Both the position numbers and the translations under genes were made by a program. A stretch of DNA of 27,594 nucleotides from a virus: positions 1 through 27,594 of the IMG/VR virus record IMGVR_UViG_3300037358_000096. The stretch is one strand, 5' to 3'. Of the stretch, positions 19,623 to 25,759 are shown piece by piece (the first letter of the stretch is position 1; each line of letters begins with the position of its first letter). The notes beneath the pieces are model-generated. The model searched no databases, was not told the DNA's origin, and was given only the letters and a program-made list of their open reading frames with translations.

Positions 19623-20213
19623 CTACGCCGCGCGCCGTCGAACCTCGATGAACGCGGCAAGATCCGCCATGAATCGATGGTGATCGTCGATGTATTCCGC
19701 GAGCTGGCGCAACCGCCGTGGCGAGTCCTGCACCGCGCCAAGCGCCGTGTTGCACCCGCCGCACAGCAAACCTCGAACGCGGCCGGTGAAGTGACAGTGA
19801 TCAACGTGGAGCTGTCGCGGCCCGGGTCCCATAGGATCGTCGCATGATCTGCAACGGCCGGCCTGGTCGCGCACCATCGTGTCAAACTCTGCGTTCGTCA
19901 GGCCATACTTACTGACGCGCGCCTTGTCAGCCGCCGCCCGACGAATCGCTGGATCGGCCGCGTAGAGGCGTCGGTTGCGTCGCAATCGTTTGCGATAGGC
20001 TTTGGGGGTCTCGCGAGGACACAGCAACGGTTTGAGTGCTGGCGGCGCTGGCGCCGGCGCAAGTGGTCGTTCGATCAACGGAACACCGAGAGCCAGCAGT
20101 CGGCGCAGCACCGTCGCCTTGTTCGGCGTTCCAGCGACCCGACCGCCCGTTTTGCGGCGCTTCGCCCGCGGTTGAGCAGACACGGAGTCAGGGTGGTAAG
20201 ATTGGTCAGCCAT
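19623..20213 (-). CDS. Endonuclease VII-like HNH nuclease
   Basis: 196 residues from the ATG at 20211-20213. The C-terminal half has C-R-S-C (121-124), L-H-V-D-H-C-H (135-141) and L-L-C-G-G-C-N-T-A-L-G (149-159), the zinc and catalytic pattern of recombination endonuclease VII, which cleaves branched DNA such as Holliday junctions. The N-terminal part carries R-K-T-G-G-R-V-A-G-T-P-N-K-A, nearly the same basic motif as in the ParB-like protein, then a proline-rich linker. Phage homologues can resolve replication or packaging intermediates, and some behave as homing-type nucleases. It is expressed from its own promoter at 20278-20306 and begins the leftward cassette. Confidence 0.85.
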   Translation of the reverse strand: MADQSYHPDSVSAQPRAKRRKTGGRVAGTPNKATVLRRLLALGVPLIERPLAPAPAPPALKPLLCPRETPKAYRKRLRRNRRLYAADPAIRRAAADKARVSKYGLTNAEFDTMVRDQAGRCRSCDDPMGPGPRQLHVDHCHFTGRVRGLLCGGCNTALGAVQDSPRRLRQLAEYIDDHHRFMADLAAFIEVRRRAA

Positions 20214-20277
20214 GGTGAGGTCACATCTCATCGGGTCAGAGGTGGCGCTCGCCCTTGCCGGGGCTGCGCTGCCTCGC

Positions 20278-20306
20278 ATTCTACTCGGAATGCGCCGTAT
20301 ATGCAA
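20278..20306 (-). promoter_or_regulatory. Sigma70-type promoter TTGCAT-N17-TAGAAT
   Basis: On the minus strand TTGCAT (20306-20301) and TAGAAT (20283-20278) are separated by 17 bases, giving a start site near 20271 and a leader of about 58 bases to the HNH start at 20213. It probably drives HNH, recombinase, ParB-like and ABC-GNAT genes. The 60 bases upstream (to 20365) are A/T-rich and hold no gene. Confidence 0.65.
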
Positions 20307-20365
20307 CGATTAACGTGTGATACTATCTACTTTTAGACATATCAGCCGAAGAACCGGCGCAGGCC

Positions 20366-21205
20366 TTAAATCGCAGAGGCTTCGCCGATTACCTCGACAA
20401 CGCTTTGCCGCATTTTGGTCGGCACGTTGTCGCGGTTGAACCAGCCCATCAGCATGACCACGCGTTCGCCGTCGCTCATTTCGCAAATGCCGGCGCGGTC
20501 CAGCAGCGGTCCGTCAACCAGTCGCAGAGCGGTGCCCGCGTCGATCGGCTGTTCGCGGTCGCGTGGCGCGCGATAACCGGGCGGGTAGAAAACGCCCTCC
20601 GGCGACAGCTTGGCGCAAAGCCATTCGATGGCGCGGTCAGCGACAGGGATCGGTATGCCGACACCGTTGTTGACGACGTGGCCGCCGCAAATGATGCGCT
20701 CGACGCTGTCCATCGCCGGGATCAAATGCCAGCGCGGGTCGGCCAGATCCAGTCGCACGATCACGTATCGGACAAACAGCGAGTCGAAACGCTCTTCCCG
20801 CGAACGCACATATTTGCCGGCGGGCGTGCGGTGGGCGCGCACGGCAGGTCGATAAAGTTTGGCGGTCAGGATCTCGAAGCCGGCCTCGCGGATTTCGAAC
20901 TCGGCCAGCGCGGTGGGCGTTGCGCGGGCAATCGGGTCGCCGCTGTCTTCGAACGCCTTCCGCTGCGCCTCGGCAAAGCGGAACCCGACCTGGCTGTCTT
21001 CGCCCAGGCGGTGCACCGCTCGGACCACGTACCAACGAAGCCCGTCGGTAGAGGGCGGCGTTATTGTGCACGGGCGACCGGCACCGGCGCGTGCGCCACC
21101 GCTGTTCAGACGAGCGCCGCCTGAATTGCGCCGCGCACCGCCCGCATTTTCGCGCGCACCGCCGCTGTTCGCGCGCGCGCCGCCATGTCCATTGCCATTG
21201 GCGAT
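20366..21205 (-). CDS. NusG/RfaH-like transcription antiterminator
   Basis: The conserved part begins with W-Y-V-V-R-A-V-H, the first strand of the NusG N-terminal (NGN) domain. RFDSLFVRYVIVRLDLADPR, matching the pattern L-F-x-x-Y-x-x-V, and WHLIPAMDSVERIICG follow, and a KOW-like G-T-A-L-R-L-V-D-G-P-L...V-V-M-L-M-G-W ends the chain. An N-terminal array of G-G-A-R-x-N-S/A repeats and G-A-G-R-P precedes NGN. NusG proteins bind the RNA polymerase clamp and suppress pausing or termination. The start is unclear: homologous-looking sequence begins A-N-G-N-G-H-G right after an ATC codon at 21205-21203 that has GGGGGAAG upstream; in-frame ATGs at 21382 or 21439 would add a low-complexity extension. 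Confidence 0.75.
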   Translation of the reverse strand: MANGNGHGGARANSGGARENAGGARRNSGGARLNSGGARAGAGRPCTITPPSTDGLRWYVVRAVHRLGEDSQVGFRFAEAQRKAFEDSGDPIARATPTALAEFEIREAGFEILTAKLYRPAVRAHRTPAGKYVRSREERFDSLFVRYVIVRLDLADPRWHLIPAMDSVERIICGGHVVNNGVGIPIPVADRAIEWLCAKLSPEGVFYPPGYRAPRDREQPIDAGTALRLVDGPLLDRAGICEMSDGERVVMLMGWFNRDNVPTKMRQSVVEVIGEASAI

Positions 21206-21468
21206 GATGCTTCCCCCGGCTTGATACCGTCTGCCGGGAGGCCCGCGCGCGTGCGCATGCGATCCCGGGCGGTGGATCTTGCTGCTGCTGCTGAATAAAG
21301 GGGATTTTCGCAGATAGCTGCCGCACGACGCATGCAGGCCCTCGTCTGGCACCCGCGCATCACCGGCGGCAGAGACAAGCATAACGAAAGGGGGGGTGTC
21401 CATCTGGGTTAAGTGGCCCGGTGGCGATGCGTCCGCCATGATGCAAGTCAGCCACAAGGTTAAACGAT

Positions 21469-21482
21469 GCTAACTTGTTAGC
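21469..21482. promoter_or_regulatory. Perfect palindrome upstream of the NusG-like gene
   Basis: GCTAACTTGTTAGC has six-base arms with a two-base centre. It lies in an A/T-richer stretch (21440-21540) upstream of the NusG-like frame and is a plausible operator for a dimeric repressor. No convincing -35/-10 pair is visible beside it. Bases 21483-21592 hold no supported gene. Confidence 0.45.
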
Positions 21483-21592
21483 TGCAAGCCACGGGCGGCG
21501 TTGAGTATTCTGAGGTCAAGTATTTCGAAGGCCTTAACTTTCTGGCGCCGGTGGAAAGACGACGCCGAGCCCGTACCGCCAGTCGAAAACAA

Positions 21593-21655
21593 TCAGGGGT
21601 GTAAGCCCAAACCCCAGAAAATTCCGTCCGCGTCGGGCGGGATCTCCCGGTTCAC
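21593..21655 (-). CDS. Possible 20-residue micro-ORF in the 31-bp repeat
   Basis: A GTG at 21653-21655 overlaps the stop of gene 21652-21915 as GTGA. The peptide ends D-G-I-F-W-G-L-G-L-H-P at a TGA inside repeat copy 1. The same ten residues G-I-F-W-G-L-G-L-H-P would be encoded by repeat copy 2 in the frame that starts at a GTG at 22059. It could be a leader peptide, or only the translation of a conserved DNA element. Confidence 0.25.
   Translation of the reverse strand: MNREIPPDADGIFWGLGLHP
21596..21626. repeat. 31-bp direct repeat, copy 1
   Basis: Begins GGGGTGTAAGCCCAAACCCC and continues A-G-AAAATTCCG on the plus strand. It matches the copy at 21991-22021 at 30 of 31 positions. The GGGGT and ACCCC ends can pair as a short hairpin. 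It lies just downstream of gene 21652-21915 and upstream, in leftward sense, of the NusG-like gene. Confidence 0.85.
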
Positions 21656-21915
21656 CAGAACGACCCGCGCGGCGCGGCCGACGCCACCGCATTGCTGAGC
21701 AGGCGCAGCGGCAAGGCGTCGACCGCCCGGCCGCCGGCGACACATTCGCCCGCCGCTTCCTCGAGCGCGTCGGAAATGATCAGGTAAACGTCCGCCGCCA
21801 GGTCTCTCCGCGCCAGCACGTTGGCGATGATCCGCAGCAAGGTCCGGTCGATGCGAGGGTCGCGTGCCACCAGCTCGGCCAGCCAGCCATCTACGTCCCG
21901 CGTTGCAGCATCCAT
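21652..21915 (-). CDS. Hypothetical 87-residue helical protein between direct repeats
   Basis: Starts at the ATG at 21913-21915, with GGGGAG at ideal spacing. The sequence is a convincing helical protein (ATRDVDGWLAELVARDPRID, RTLLRIIANVLARRDLAADV, YLIISDALEEAAGECVAGGR). No family is recognised. The gene is bracketed by the two copies of the 31-bp direct repeat, the upstream one 75 bases before the ATG. Confidence 0.65.
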   Translation of the reverse strand: MDAATRDVDGWLAELVARDPRIDRTLLRIIANVLARRDLAADVYLIISDALEEAAGECVAGGRAVDALPLRLLSNAVASAAPRGSFW

Positions 21916-21990
21916 TCCGCACTCCCCTGCCAGCGCACCGCGAATCGTATGACGGACCCCGGCCGCTCGCCAGCCGCCCGCTCCGACGTG

Positions 21991-22021
21991 GGGGTGTAAG
22001 CCCAAACCCCAAAAAATTCCG
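21991..22021. repeat. 31-bp direct repeat, copy 2
   Basis: Same element as 21596-21626 with a single G-to-A change, 395 bases away. In leftward transcription it lies in the leader of gene 21652-21915. Confidence 0.85.
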
Positions 22022-22131
22022 GACGTGGCCAGCCGCTCCCGCGCCCTCTCAGCGGGCACCTGTCCCTGAGCAGTCTTTTTTGCCGGGCTTGCCCGGCTCA
22101 GCGGGGGTCAGCGTAGCGATAGCGAAGCGTA

Positions 22132-22150
22132 GGGGGGTGCTTAACCCCCC
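22132..22150. terminator. Strong GC hairpin in the non-coding region
   Basis: GGGGGGT (22132-22138), five-base loop, ACCCCCC (22144-22150). Only two T residues follow on the plus strand and none on the minus strand, so it is not a canonical terminator. It could still slow polymerase or act as an origin hairpin. Confidence 0.4.
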
Positions 22151-22386
22151 TTCATGACGGATCAGCCGGCGCGGCTTTGCCGTGCTCCGCTTTTAATCTT
22201 TCTTCCTTGTCTGATTCTCGCCAGGCCTTGGCATCAGAGGTGCGCCGCTAAACCCGCCGGAACTTGGCATCAGAGTCCCCGGTGGCGCGCGGACTCGCAA
22301 CACAACCGGAACGAGCAGCCGTCGTTGGGTGGCAAAACCAGGCAGATTGTTTTGGTTAGGGAACAGGTTACTGGGCACTCGCGGAA

Positions 22387-22419
22387 CGATCACGCCCGAA
22401 TCACGGGTGAATCACGCGT
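22387..22419. repeat. Three 11-bp iterons containing GANTC sites
   Basis: CGATCACGCCC, GAATCACGGGT and GAATCACGCGT abut without gaps, placing CACG at 22391, 22402 and 22413. An 11-bp period keeps the copies on one helical face. Copies two and three each contain GAATC, a GANTC site as methylated by CcrM in alphaproteobacteria. The last copy ends in the palindrome CACGCGTG. Confidence 0.65.
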
Positions 22420-22477
22420 GCGTACAGGCGTCCGCTGCGCTGATGCGAGGGCCATGCGGCGCCTGCCAGGGCGATCG

Positions 22478-23329
22478 TCAGGCGGGGTCGGGATTTGTCC
22501 GATCGGAAACGCGCGAGGTCGCGTTGAGCCCGTAGGGGCGCACCTGAAGGCCCCACACCGCTGCGCCGCGTGACAGCGTGCGGCTCTCACGCCACAGCGT
22601 GCGCGCGGCCGGCTCATCAAGCGCCTGCGCCTCCTCGGCGTCCTCTCTGCCGAACAGCAGGTACACGTTGGAGTCGCGTTTCAGCGTCCTGTCCTCGTCG
22701 CGGTAAAGCGTGTTGAGTGTGCCGATCCAGCCGTGCGCTTCCAGCCAGCGGATTGCCTTGCGCACCGTCTCACGGCCCCAATTGCCTTCGGTGCGCCCCA
22801 GCCTCGCAAGCCGGCCGATCGACGCGTACGCGCGCTGCACGTAGCCGAGGCCGTCGCTGGCAACGGTCTCAATGGCCTGAACAATCGATTGGAAATACGG
22901 CAGTGAAATGTCTTCGTTGATCACGCGGAGTTTCGCAAAATTGCTAATCGCGTCACGCGCCCAATTGGCCGGGGGCGCCACCTTGGCCTTTGCCGGCTTC
23001 ACGTTCACGCTGAGGATCTTGGGGTTGAACACGCGCCCGCGCTGCCACCCTACCTTGTCGGCGAGGAATGAGGCGACGGCGCCGATCGCGCGACCGACTT
23101 TCTGCCAGGGCTGCGCGTCGTCAGGCGTGGCGGGTGCGACGGGTGTACCGGCTGCGGCAGGCGCGACAGGTAGGGTAGGTGCGGCAGGCGCGACAGGTAG
23201 GGTAGGTGCGGCGGGCGGCGGATCCCCTCGCTCTGCCGCCTGTCGCGCAAGCCGCTCCTGGTTCAATCGCTCCAGGTACTGGCGGTGGTTTTCCCCGGGG
23301 CGCGGCCCCCATGGCGTGTGCGCTGCCAT
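22478..23329 (-). CDS. Winged-helix replication-initiator-like protein
   Basis: 283 residues; ATG at 23327-23329 directly abuts the upstream TAG. The N-terminal 75 residues are proline/alanine-rich and include two copies of A-P-T-L-P-V-A-P-A encoded by a 27-bp tandem repeat. Residues about 150-245 look like the winged-helix module of phage O-type or plasmid initiators: YVQRAYASIGRLARLGRTEG, then W-G-R-E-T-V-R-K-A-I-R-W-L-E-A-H-G-W-I-G, then S-N-V-Y-L-L. The S-N-x-Y end is typical of these proteins. It would bind origin repeats and recruit host helicase. The downstream iteron region supports this. A transcription regulator is the main alternative. Confidence 0.65.
   Translation of the reverse strand: MAAHTPWGPRPGENHRQYLERLNQERLARQAAERGDPPPAAPTLPVAPAAPTLPVAPAAAGTPVAPATPDDAQPWQKVGRAIGAVASFLADKVGWQRGRVFNPKILSVNVKPAKAKVAPPANWARDAISNFAKLRVINEDISLPYFQSIVQAIETVASDGLGYVQRAYASIGRLARLGRTEGNWGRETVRKAIRWLEAHGWIGTLNTLYRDEDRTLKRDSNVYLLFGREDAEEAQALDEPAARTLWRESRTLSRGAAVWGLQVRPYGLNATSRVSDRTNPDPA
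23156..23209. repeat. Two perfect 27-bp tandem repeats inside the initiator-like gene
   Basis: Copies at 23156-23182 and 23183-23209 are identical. They encode the repeated proline linker A-P-T-L-P-V-A-P-A on the minus strand, in frame. Identity at the DNA level suggests recent duplication, and copy number may vary between related phages. Confidence 0.85.
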
Positions 23330-23668
23330 CTATGCCGCCAGCTCACGGGCGCGACGGACTTCCTCGACCGATAACGGCCGGCGATCTTCGTCACGCCGAA
23401 CGGTTTTTTTGGCAACCACGAAGCCGGCTGGCCCAAGTTGCGCGCGCGTTGCGGCGAGATGGTCCGGGCTCAACACCGCAAACGGACGCAACGGGCGTTT
23501 TGCCGTCATCGCAAATTGGCCGAGCTCGCGCACCAACTTAAAATCGGCCTGCGTTACGGGCTGCCAGCCGTCCCACGCCGAGAGGGCAAGCAACGCAATG
23601 GCCTGGATTGTTGCGGAGTCGGAGTCTGAGTCTGTTGACGGTGAGGGAAAAGGCTGCGGCCCCGTCAA
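23330..23668 (-). CDS. Hypothetical 112-residue protein, TTG start
   Basis: A TTG at 23666-23668 overlaps the upstream stop as TTGA; no ribosome site is seen, so translation probably depends on coupling. After an S/D-rich start the sequence is natural (IQAIALLALSAWDGWQPVTQ, FKLVRELGQFAMTAKRPLRP) and ends in a helix (SVEEVRRARELAA). No family is recognised. It directly precedes the initiator-like gene and may be an accessory replication factor. Confidence 0.55.
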   Translation of the reverse strand: MTGPQPFPSPSTDSDSDSATIQAIALLALSAWDGWQPVTQADFKLVRELGQFAMTAKRPLRPFAVLSPDHLAATRAQLGPAGFVVAKKTVRRDEDRRPLSVEEVRRARELAA

Positions 23669-24060
23669 GGCGGCGGCGCGGCGATGGCGAGACGTTGTTG
23701 CTGATCGCTACCCTCGTCGATCGGCGGCGGTGGTTCGACTGTGAGGCCGGGCGCTTCGTCCGGTTCGTCCGGCGCCATCTCGAGTACAGCCCCCGGCTTG
23801 CCGGTAAAGGCCACGCGCAGCGCCTCGACCGCGCGGAGCATTTGCCAGATCGCGAACGGGAGGGTCGCGCCGTAGCGGCGCACGCCCTCGGCGAGCGGGG
23901 TCTTCTCCCAGCGGCCGTCCTCGAAGCGTCCGAACGGGACGTGGCCGGCCTTCAACGCGCGATGCAAAGTGTGGGCGGCGACCAGCACGTCATCGATCGC
24001 GCGGAACACGTCGCGGATCTGCGTGGCGAGTTCGCCGCGGACCCAGTTGCTGCCGATCAT
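23665..24060 (-). CDS. Hypothetical 131-residue protein
   Basis: ATG at 24058-24060 in ATGA overlap. The N-terminal half is helical (ELATQIRDVFRAIDDVLVAA, HTLHRALKAGHVPFGRFEDG), the middle has FAIWQMLRAVEALRVAFTG, and the C-terminus is proline/acid-rich. No family is recognised. It is part of the leftward chain from the GcrA-like genes to the initiator. Confidence 0.6.
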   Translation of the reverse strand: MIGSNWVRGELATQIRDVFRAIDDVLVAAHTLHRALKAGHVPFGRFEDGRWEKTPLAEGVRRYGATLPFAIWQMLRAVEALRVAFTGKPGAVLEMAPDEPDEAPGLTVEPPPPIDEGSDQQQRLAIAAPPP

Positions 24061-24302
24061 GGCGGCGGCACGATCAAATCGATGAGGTCGGCTTGCGCAG
24101 ACCTCAATCGATGGCGGTGCGCAGCGCGATACGAGGCCCGCGTTTGAGGCAGCGTCCGGTTTGCGCGGATAGCCCGTTCGCGGACCGTCAATAGGAGGCA
24201 GCTTTCGCAGCGTAACAGTTGGCCACGTGGCTTGCGCAGCAACACGGCGCCATCAGCGGCGGTCCCGCCGCAAGAGGCGCATACACGAACCCGCGCGCTC
24301 AC
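24057..24302 (-). CDS. Small zinc-ribbon protein, GTG start
   Basis: 81 residues from a GTG at 24300-24302 overlapping the upstream stop as GTGA; the longer frame to 24698 is a shadow of the GcrA-like gene. It holds C-A-S-C-G (8-12) and C-E-S-C (32-35), a zinc ribbon, then a basic helical tail (LTVRERAIRANRTLPQTRAS, YRAAHRHRLRSAQ). A nucleic-acid-binding role is plausible. Confidence 0.6.
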   Translation of the reverse strand: MSARVRVCASCGGTAADGAVLLRKPRGQLLRCESCLLLTVRERAIRANRTLPQTRASYRAAHRHRLRSAQADLIDLIVPPP

Positions 24303-24508
24303 GCCGCAGCCTCGACCGGTTGCACGCAGGCGCTGCACAGATCGTCCCTGACCCAATGACAGGCCTGCCCGGTACGCTCGATGCACTGACGGCAGTCGTT
24401 GTCGGTGCAGCCGCACGAACGGCAGGTTCGGATCATGGCAGCGGTCAACGCCAGTTGGGTTTGGCCGTGCGCCGGCACTTGAGGTTTGAAGCGACGCGAT
24501 CGGATCAT
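24299..24508 (-). CDS. Cysteine-rich phage protein (C-G-C-T-D type)
   Basis: 69 residues, ATG at 24506-24508 in ATGA overlap. The second half R-T-C-R-S-C-G-C-T-D-N-D-C, then A-C-H-W-V-R-D-D-L-C-S-A-C is a recurring phage motif in which C-x-x-C-G-C-T-D and C-x-W-V-x-x-D-L-C-S-x-C form a zinc site. The first 24 residues are basic. Proteins with this motif are common beside phage replication and regulatory genes; the function is not known. Confidence 0.7.
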   Translation of the reverse strand: MIRSRRFKPQVPAHGQTQLALTAAMIRTCRSCGCTDNDCRQCIERTGQACHWVRDDLCSACVQPVEAAA

Positions 24509-25320
24509 GGGTGCGCCTCACGAATGACCGGCGCGTGTTTGACGTAAGCGACGCTGACGTGATCCTTGCAGTAGGGACGGCCAGGATCGGATGGTACATC
24601 GCAGAAACGAAAGGATCGCGCGCCGGGCTCGCCGATCGGCCAGCAACATTCGACGACGGGCCCGACGCGCGGCGCCACCACAACGGGCTGCTCGGCAACG
24701 CGGACCCTGGGGGCTGCCGTCAGCGGACGATTAAGTGCGATGGGCGTCAGGCGTTTCGGCGTTGCGATCTTCGGGGGTGCGATCTTCGGGGCTGCGACCT
24801 TCGGTGCGCGCGGCTCCGAAGTTGCTTTCCTGGAAGCGTAGTATTTACGCTGCGTCTCCAAACGTCGGGCGTGGCGTTCTGCGGGCGAGAGCGCAGCGGC
24901 GCGGCGACGCTCCCTCTCCCCCGGGGGTGTCTTCCCGGTATAGCCGCCAGGACGGGCGTCGATGGTTCCGTTCTCGATCAGCCGGTGGGACTGGCCGACG
25001 GCCGCGCCTTTGGTGATTCCCATGCGCCGGCCGATTTCGCTGATCGAATGCCCCTCGCGCCAAAGGGTCCGGTACTGCTCGACCAGGTCGTCAGGCCAGG
25101 CCGGATTACGCAGCGCGAGAAGGCCGGCCTTCAGCAGGCGCCGCAGGCTACAGAACAACGTGGAATCTTTGGCTCCGAGCTGTTCGGCGATTTGAAGTAG
25201 CGGCACGCCGGCCGTGTGCGCGCGATGAAGCGCAAGCAGACGGTCGACCGGCCAGTCGCGGGCGACCAGCGGCGCGAGCCGAGCCTCCAGCTCCACCGTG
25301 GTCAGTGCCTCGCCGCTCAC
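24505..25320 (-). CDS. gcrA-like: GcrA-like cell-cycle regulator with two HTH units
   Basis: 271 residues from a GTG at 25318-25320 (GTGA overlap with the other GcrA-like gene). Residues 76-122 (WPDDLVEQYRTLWREGHSIS, E-I-G-R-R-M-G-I-T-K-G-A-A-V-G-Q-S-H-R-L) match the GcrA DNA-binding domain. Residues 225-262 (C-C-W-P-I-G-E-P-G...F-R-F-C...G-R-P-Y-C-K-D-H...A-Y) match the C-terminal GcrA domain that holds the sigma70-interacting region. An extra HTH-like unit occupies residues 8-70, and a lysine/proline repeat (P-K-I-A repeated, 173-190) links the domains. Host GcrA activates promoters with methylated GANTC sites. The phage copy is about 100 residues longer than host GcrA. Confidence 0.85.
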   Translation of the reverse strand: MSGEALTTVELEARLAPLVARDWPVDRLLALHRAHTAGVPLLQIAEQLGAKDSTLFCSLRRLLKAGLLALRNPAWPDDLVEQYRTLWREGHSISEIGRRMGITKGAAVGQSHRLIENGTIDARPGGYTGKTPPGERERRRAAALSPAERHARRLETQRKYYASRKATSEPRAPKVAAPKIAPPKIATPKRLTPIALNRPLTAAPRVRVAEQPVVVAPRVGPVVECCWPIGEPGARSFRFCDVPSDPGRPYCKDHVSVAYVKHAPVIREAHP

Positions 25321-25652
25321 GGCGAAGCTCCTGATCGCAGCTCGCTCGGCAACGGCGGCAGCGTGTGGGCGCCGTAGGGCAGCGGGCGCGATCGGGACAC
25401 GGGGACGGCAGGCTCTCTGGGCAGCGGCGACGCACGGCCCGGCAGAACTCCTCGGGCTTTGAGCCGGCCCACTTTGCCGATCACGGCGTTTTTTGAAACG
25501 CCAAGCTGGCGGCCAATTTTTGACGCGGACTCTCCGGCCCACCATTCGCGGCAAAGGGCGACCATGAGGTCCACCTGCCAGGCCCCGCGCCATCGGAGAC
25601 GACCGTGGGTCAGGGCGATGCGCAGCTCGGCCTCGCCGAGCGGGGCGGTCAC
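25317..25652 (-). CDS. Second GcrA-like protein, N-terminal domain only
   Basis: 111 residues from a GTG at 25650-25652 (GGAGG is about 13 bases upstream, so the start is tentative). Residues 26-68 (VDLMVALCREWWAGESASKI, G-R-Q-L-G-V-S-K-N-A-V-I-G-K-V-G-R-L) are a near-canonical GcrA HTH, closer to host GcrA than the neighbouring protein. The C-terminal cysteine/histidine domain is missing; the rest is proline-rich. Without the sigma70-contacting part it might compete with host GcrA for GANTC sites or work with its neighbour. Bases 25653-25759 upstream hold no supported gene. Confidence 0.8.
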   Translation of the reverse strand: MTAPLGEAELRIALTHGRLRWRGAWQVDLMVALCREWWAGESASKIGRQLGVSKNAVIGKVGRLKARGVLPGRASPLPREPAVPVSRSRPLPYGAHTLPPLPSELRSGASP

Positions 25653-25759
25653 GGCGGCGCGTCCGCCTCCCGGTCGTTAACTGCGCCACGCCAGGAATTG
25701 CTTGAAGGAATCGGCCGAAAATGGGAAAGACCGGGCTGATACATATCAACTTTCACCAG

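Larger units (their letters stand above)
22022..22477. other. Structured non-coding region, candidate replication origin
   Basis: No supported gene lies between 21916 and 22477; frames here overlap in arginine/proline-rich shadows. The region instead holds dense structure: GCCGGGC-TT-GCCCGGC (22082-22097) next to a T6 run, tandem AGCG(A/T) words (22110-22130), GGGGGGT-GCTTA-ACCCCCC (22132-22150), a 13-bp direct repeat CTTGGCATCAGAG (22227-22239 and 22263-22275), two GGTTA words in an A/T-richer patch (22350-22372), and three 11-bp iterons (22387-22419). It lies immediately downstream of a replication-initiator-like gene. Repeats plus initiator suggest an origin; this is inferred. Confidence 0.45.

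Noticed and set aside
21459-21475. CtrA-type site TTAA-N7-TTAA near the NusG-like gene
   Set aside because: The best match is TTAA-N6-CTAAC, wrong in spacing and one base; isolated TTAAC half-sites at 14344, 20310 and 25677 are too common to count.
22074-22097. T6 run plus GC hairpin as a terminator
   Set aside because: The T-run precedes the hairpin on the plus strand and is an A-run after it on the minus strand, the wrong order for termination in either direction.
22154-22573. 139-codon plus-strand frame in the non-coding region
   Set aside because: Arginine/proline-rich with no ribosome site, and it runs through the repeats and into the 3' end of the opposing initiator-like gene.
23156-23209. 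Tandem repeat as a CRISPR array
   Set aside because: Two abutting identical 27-bp units without spacers inside a proline-rich coding linker; no cas genes. No CRISPR array was seen anywhere in the window.
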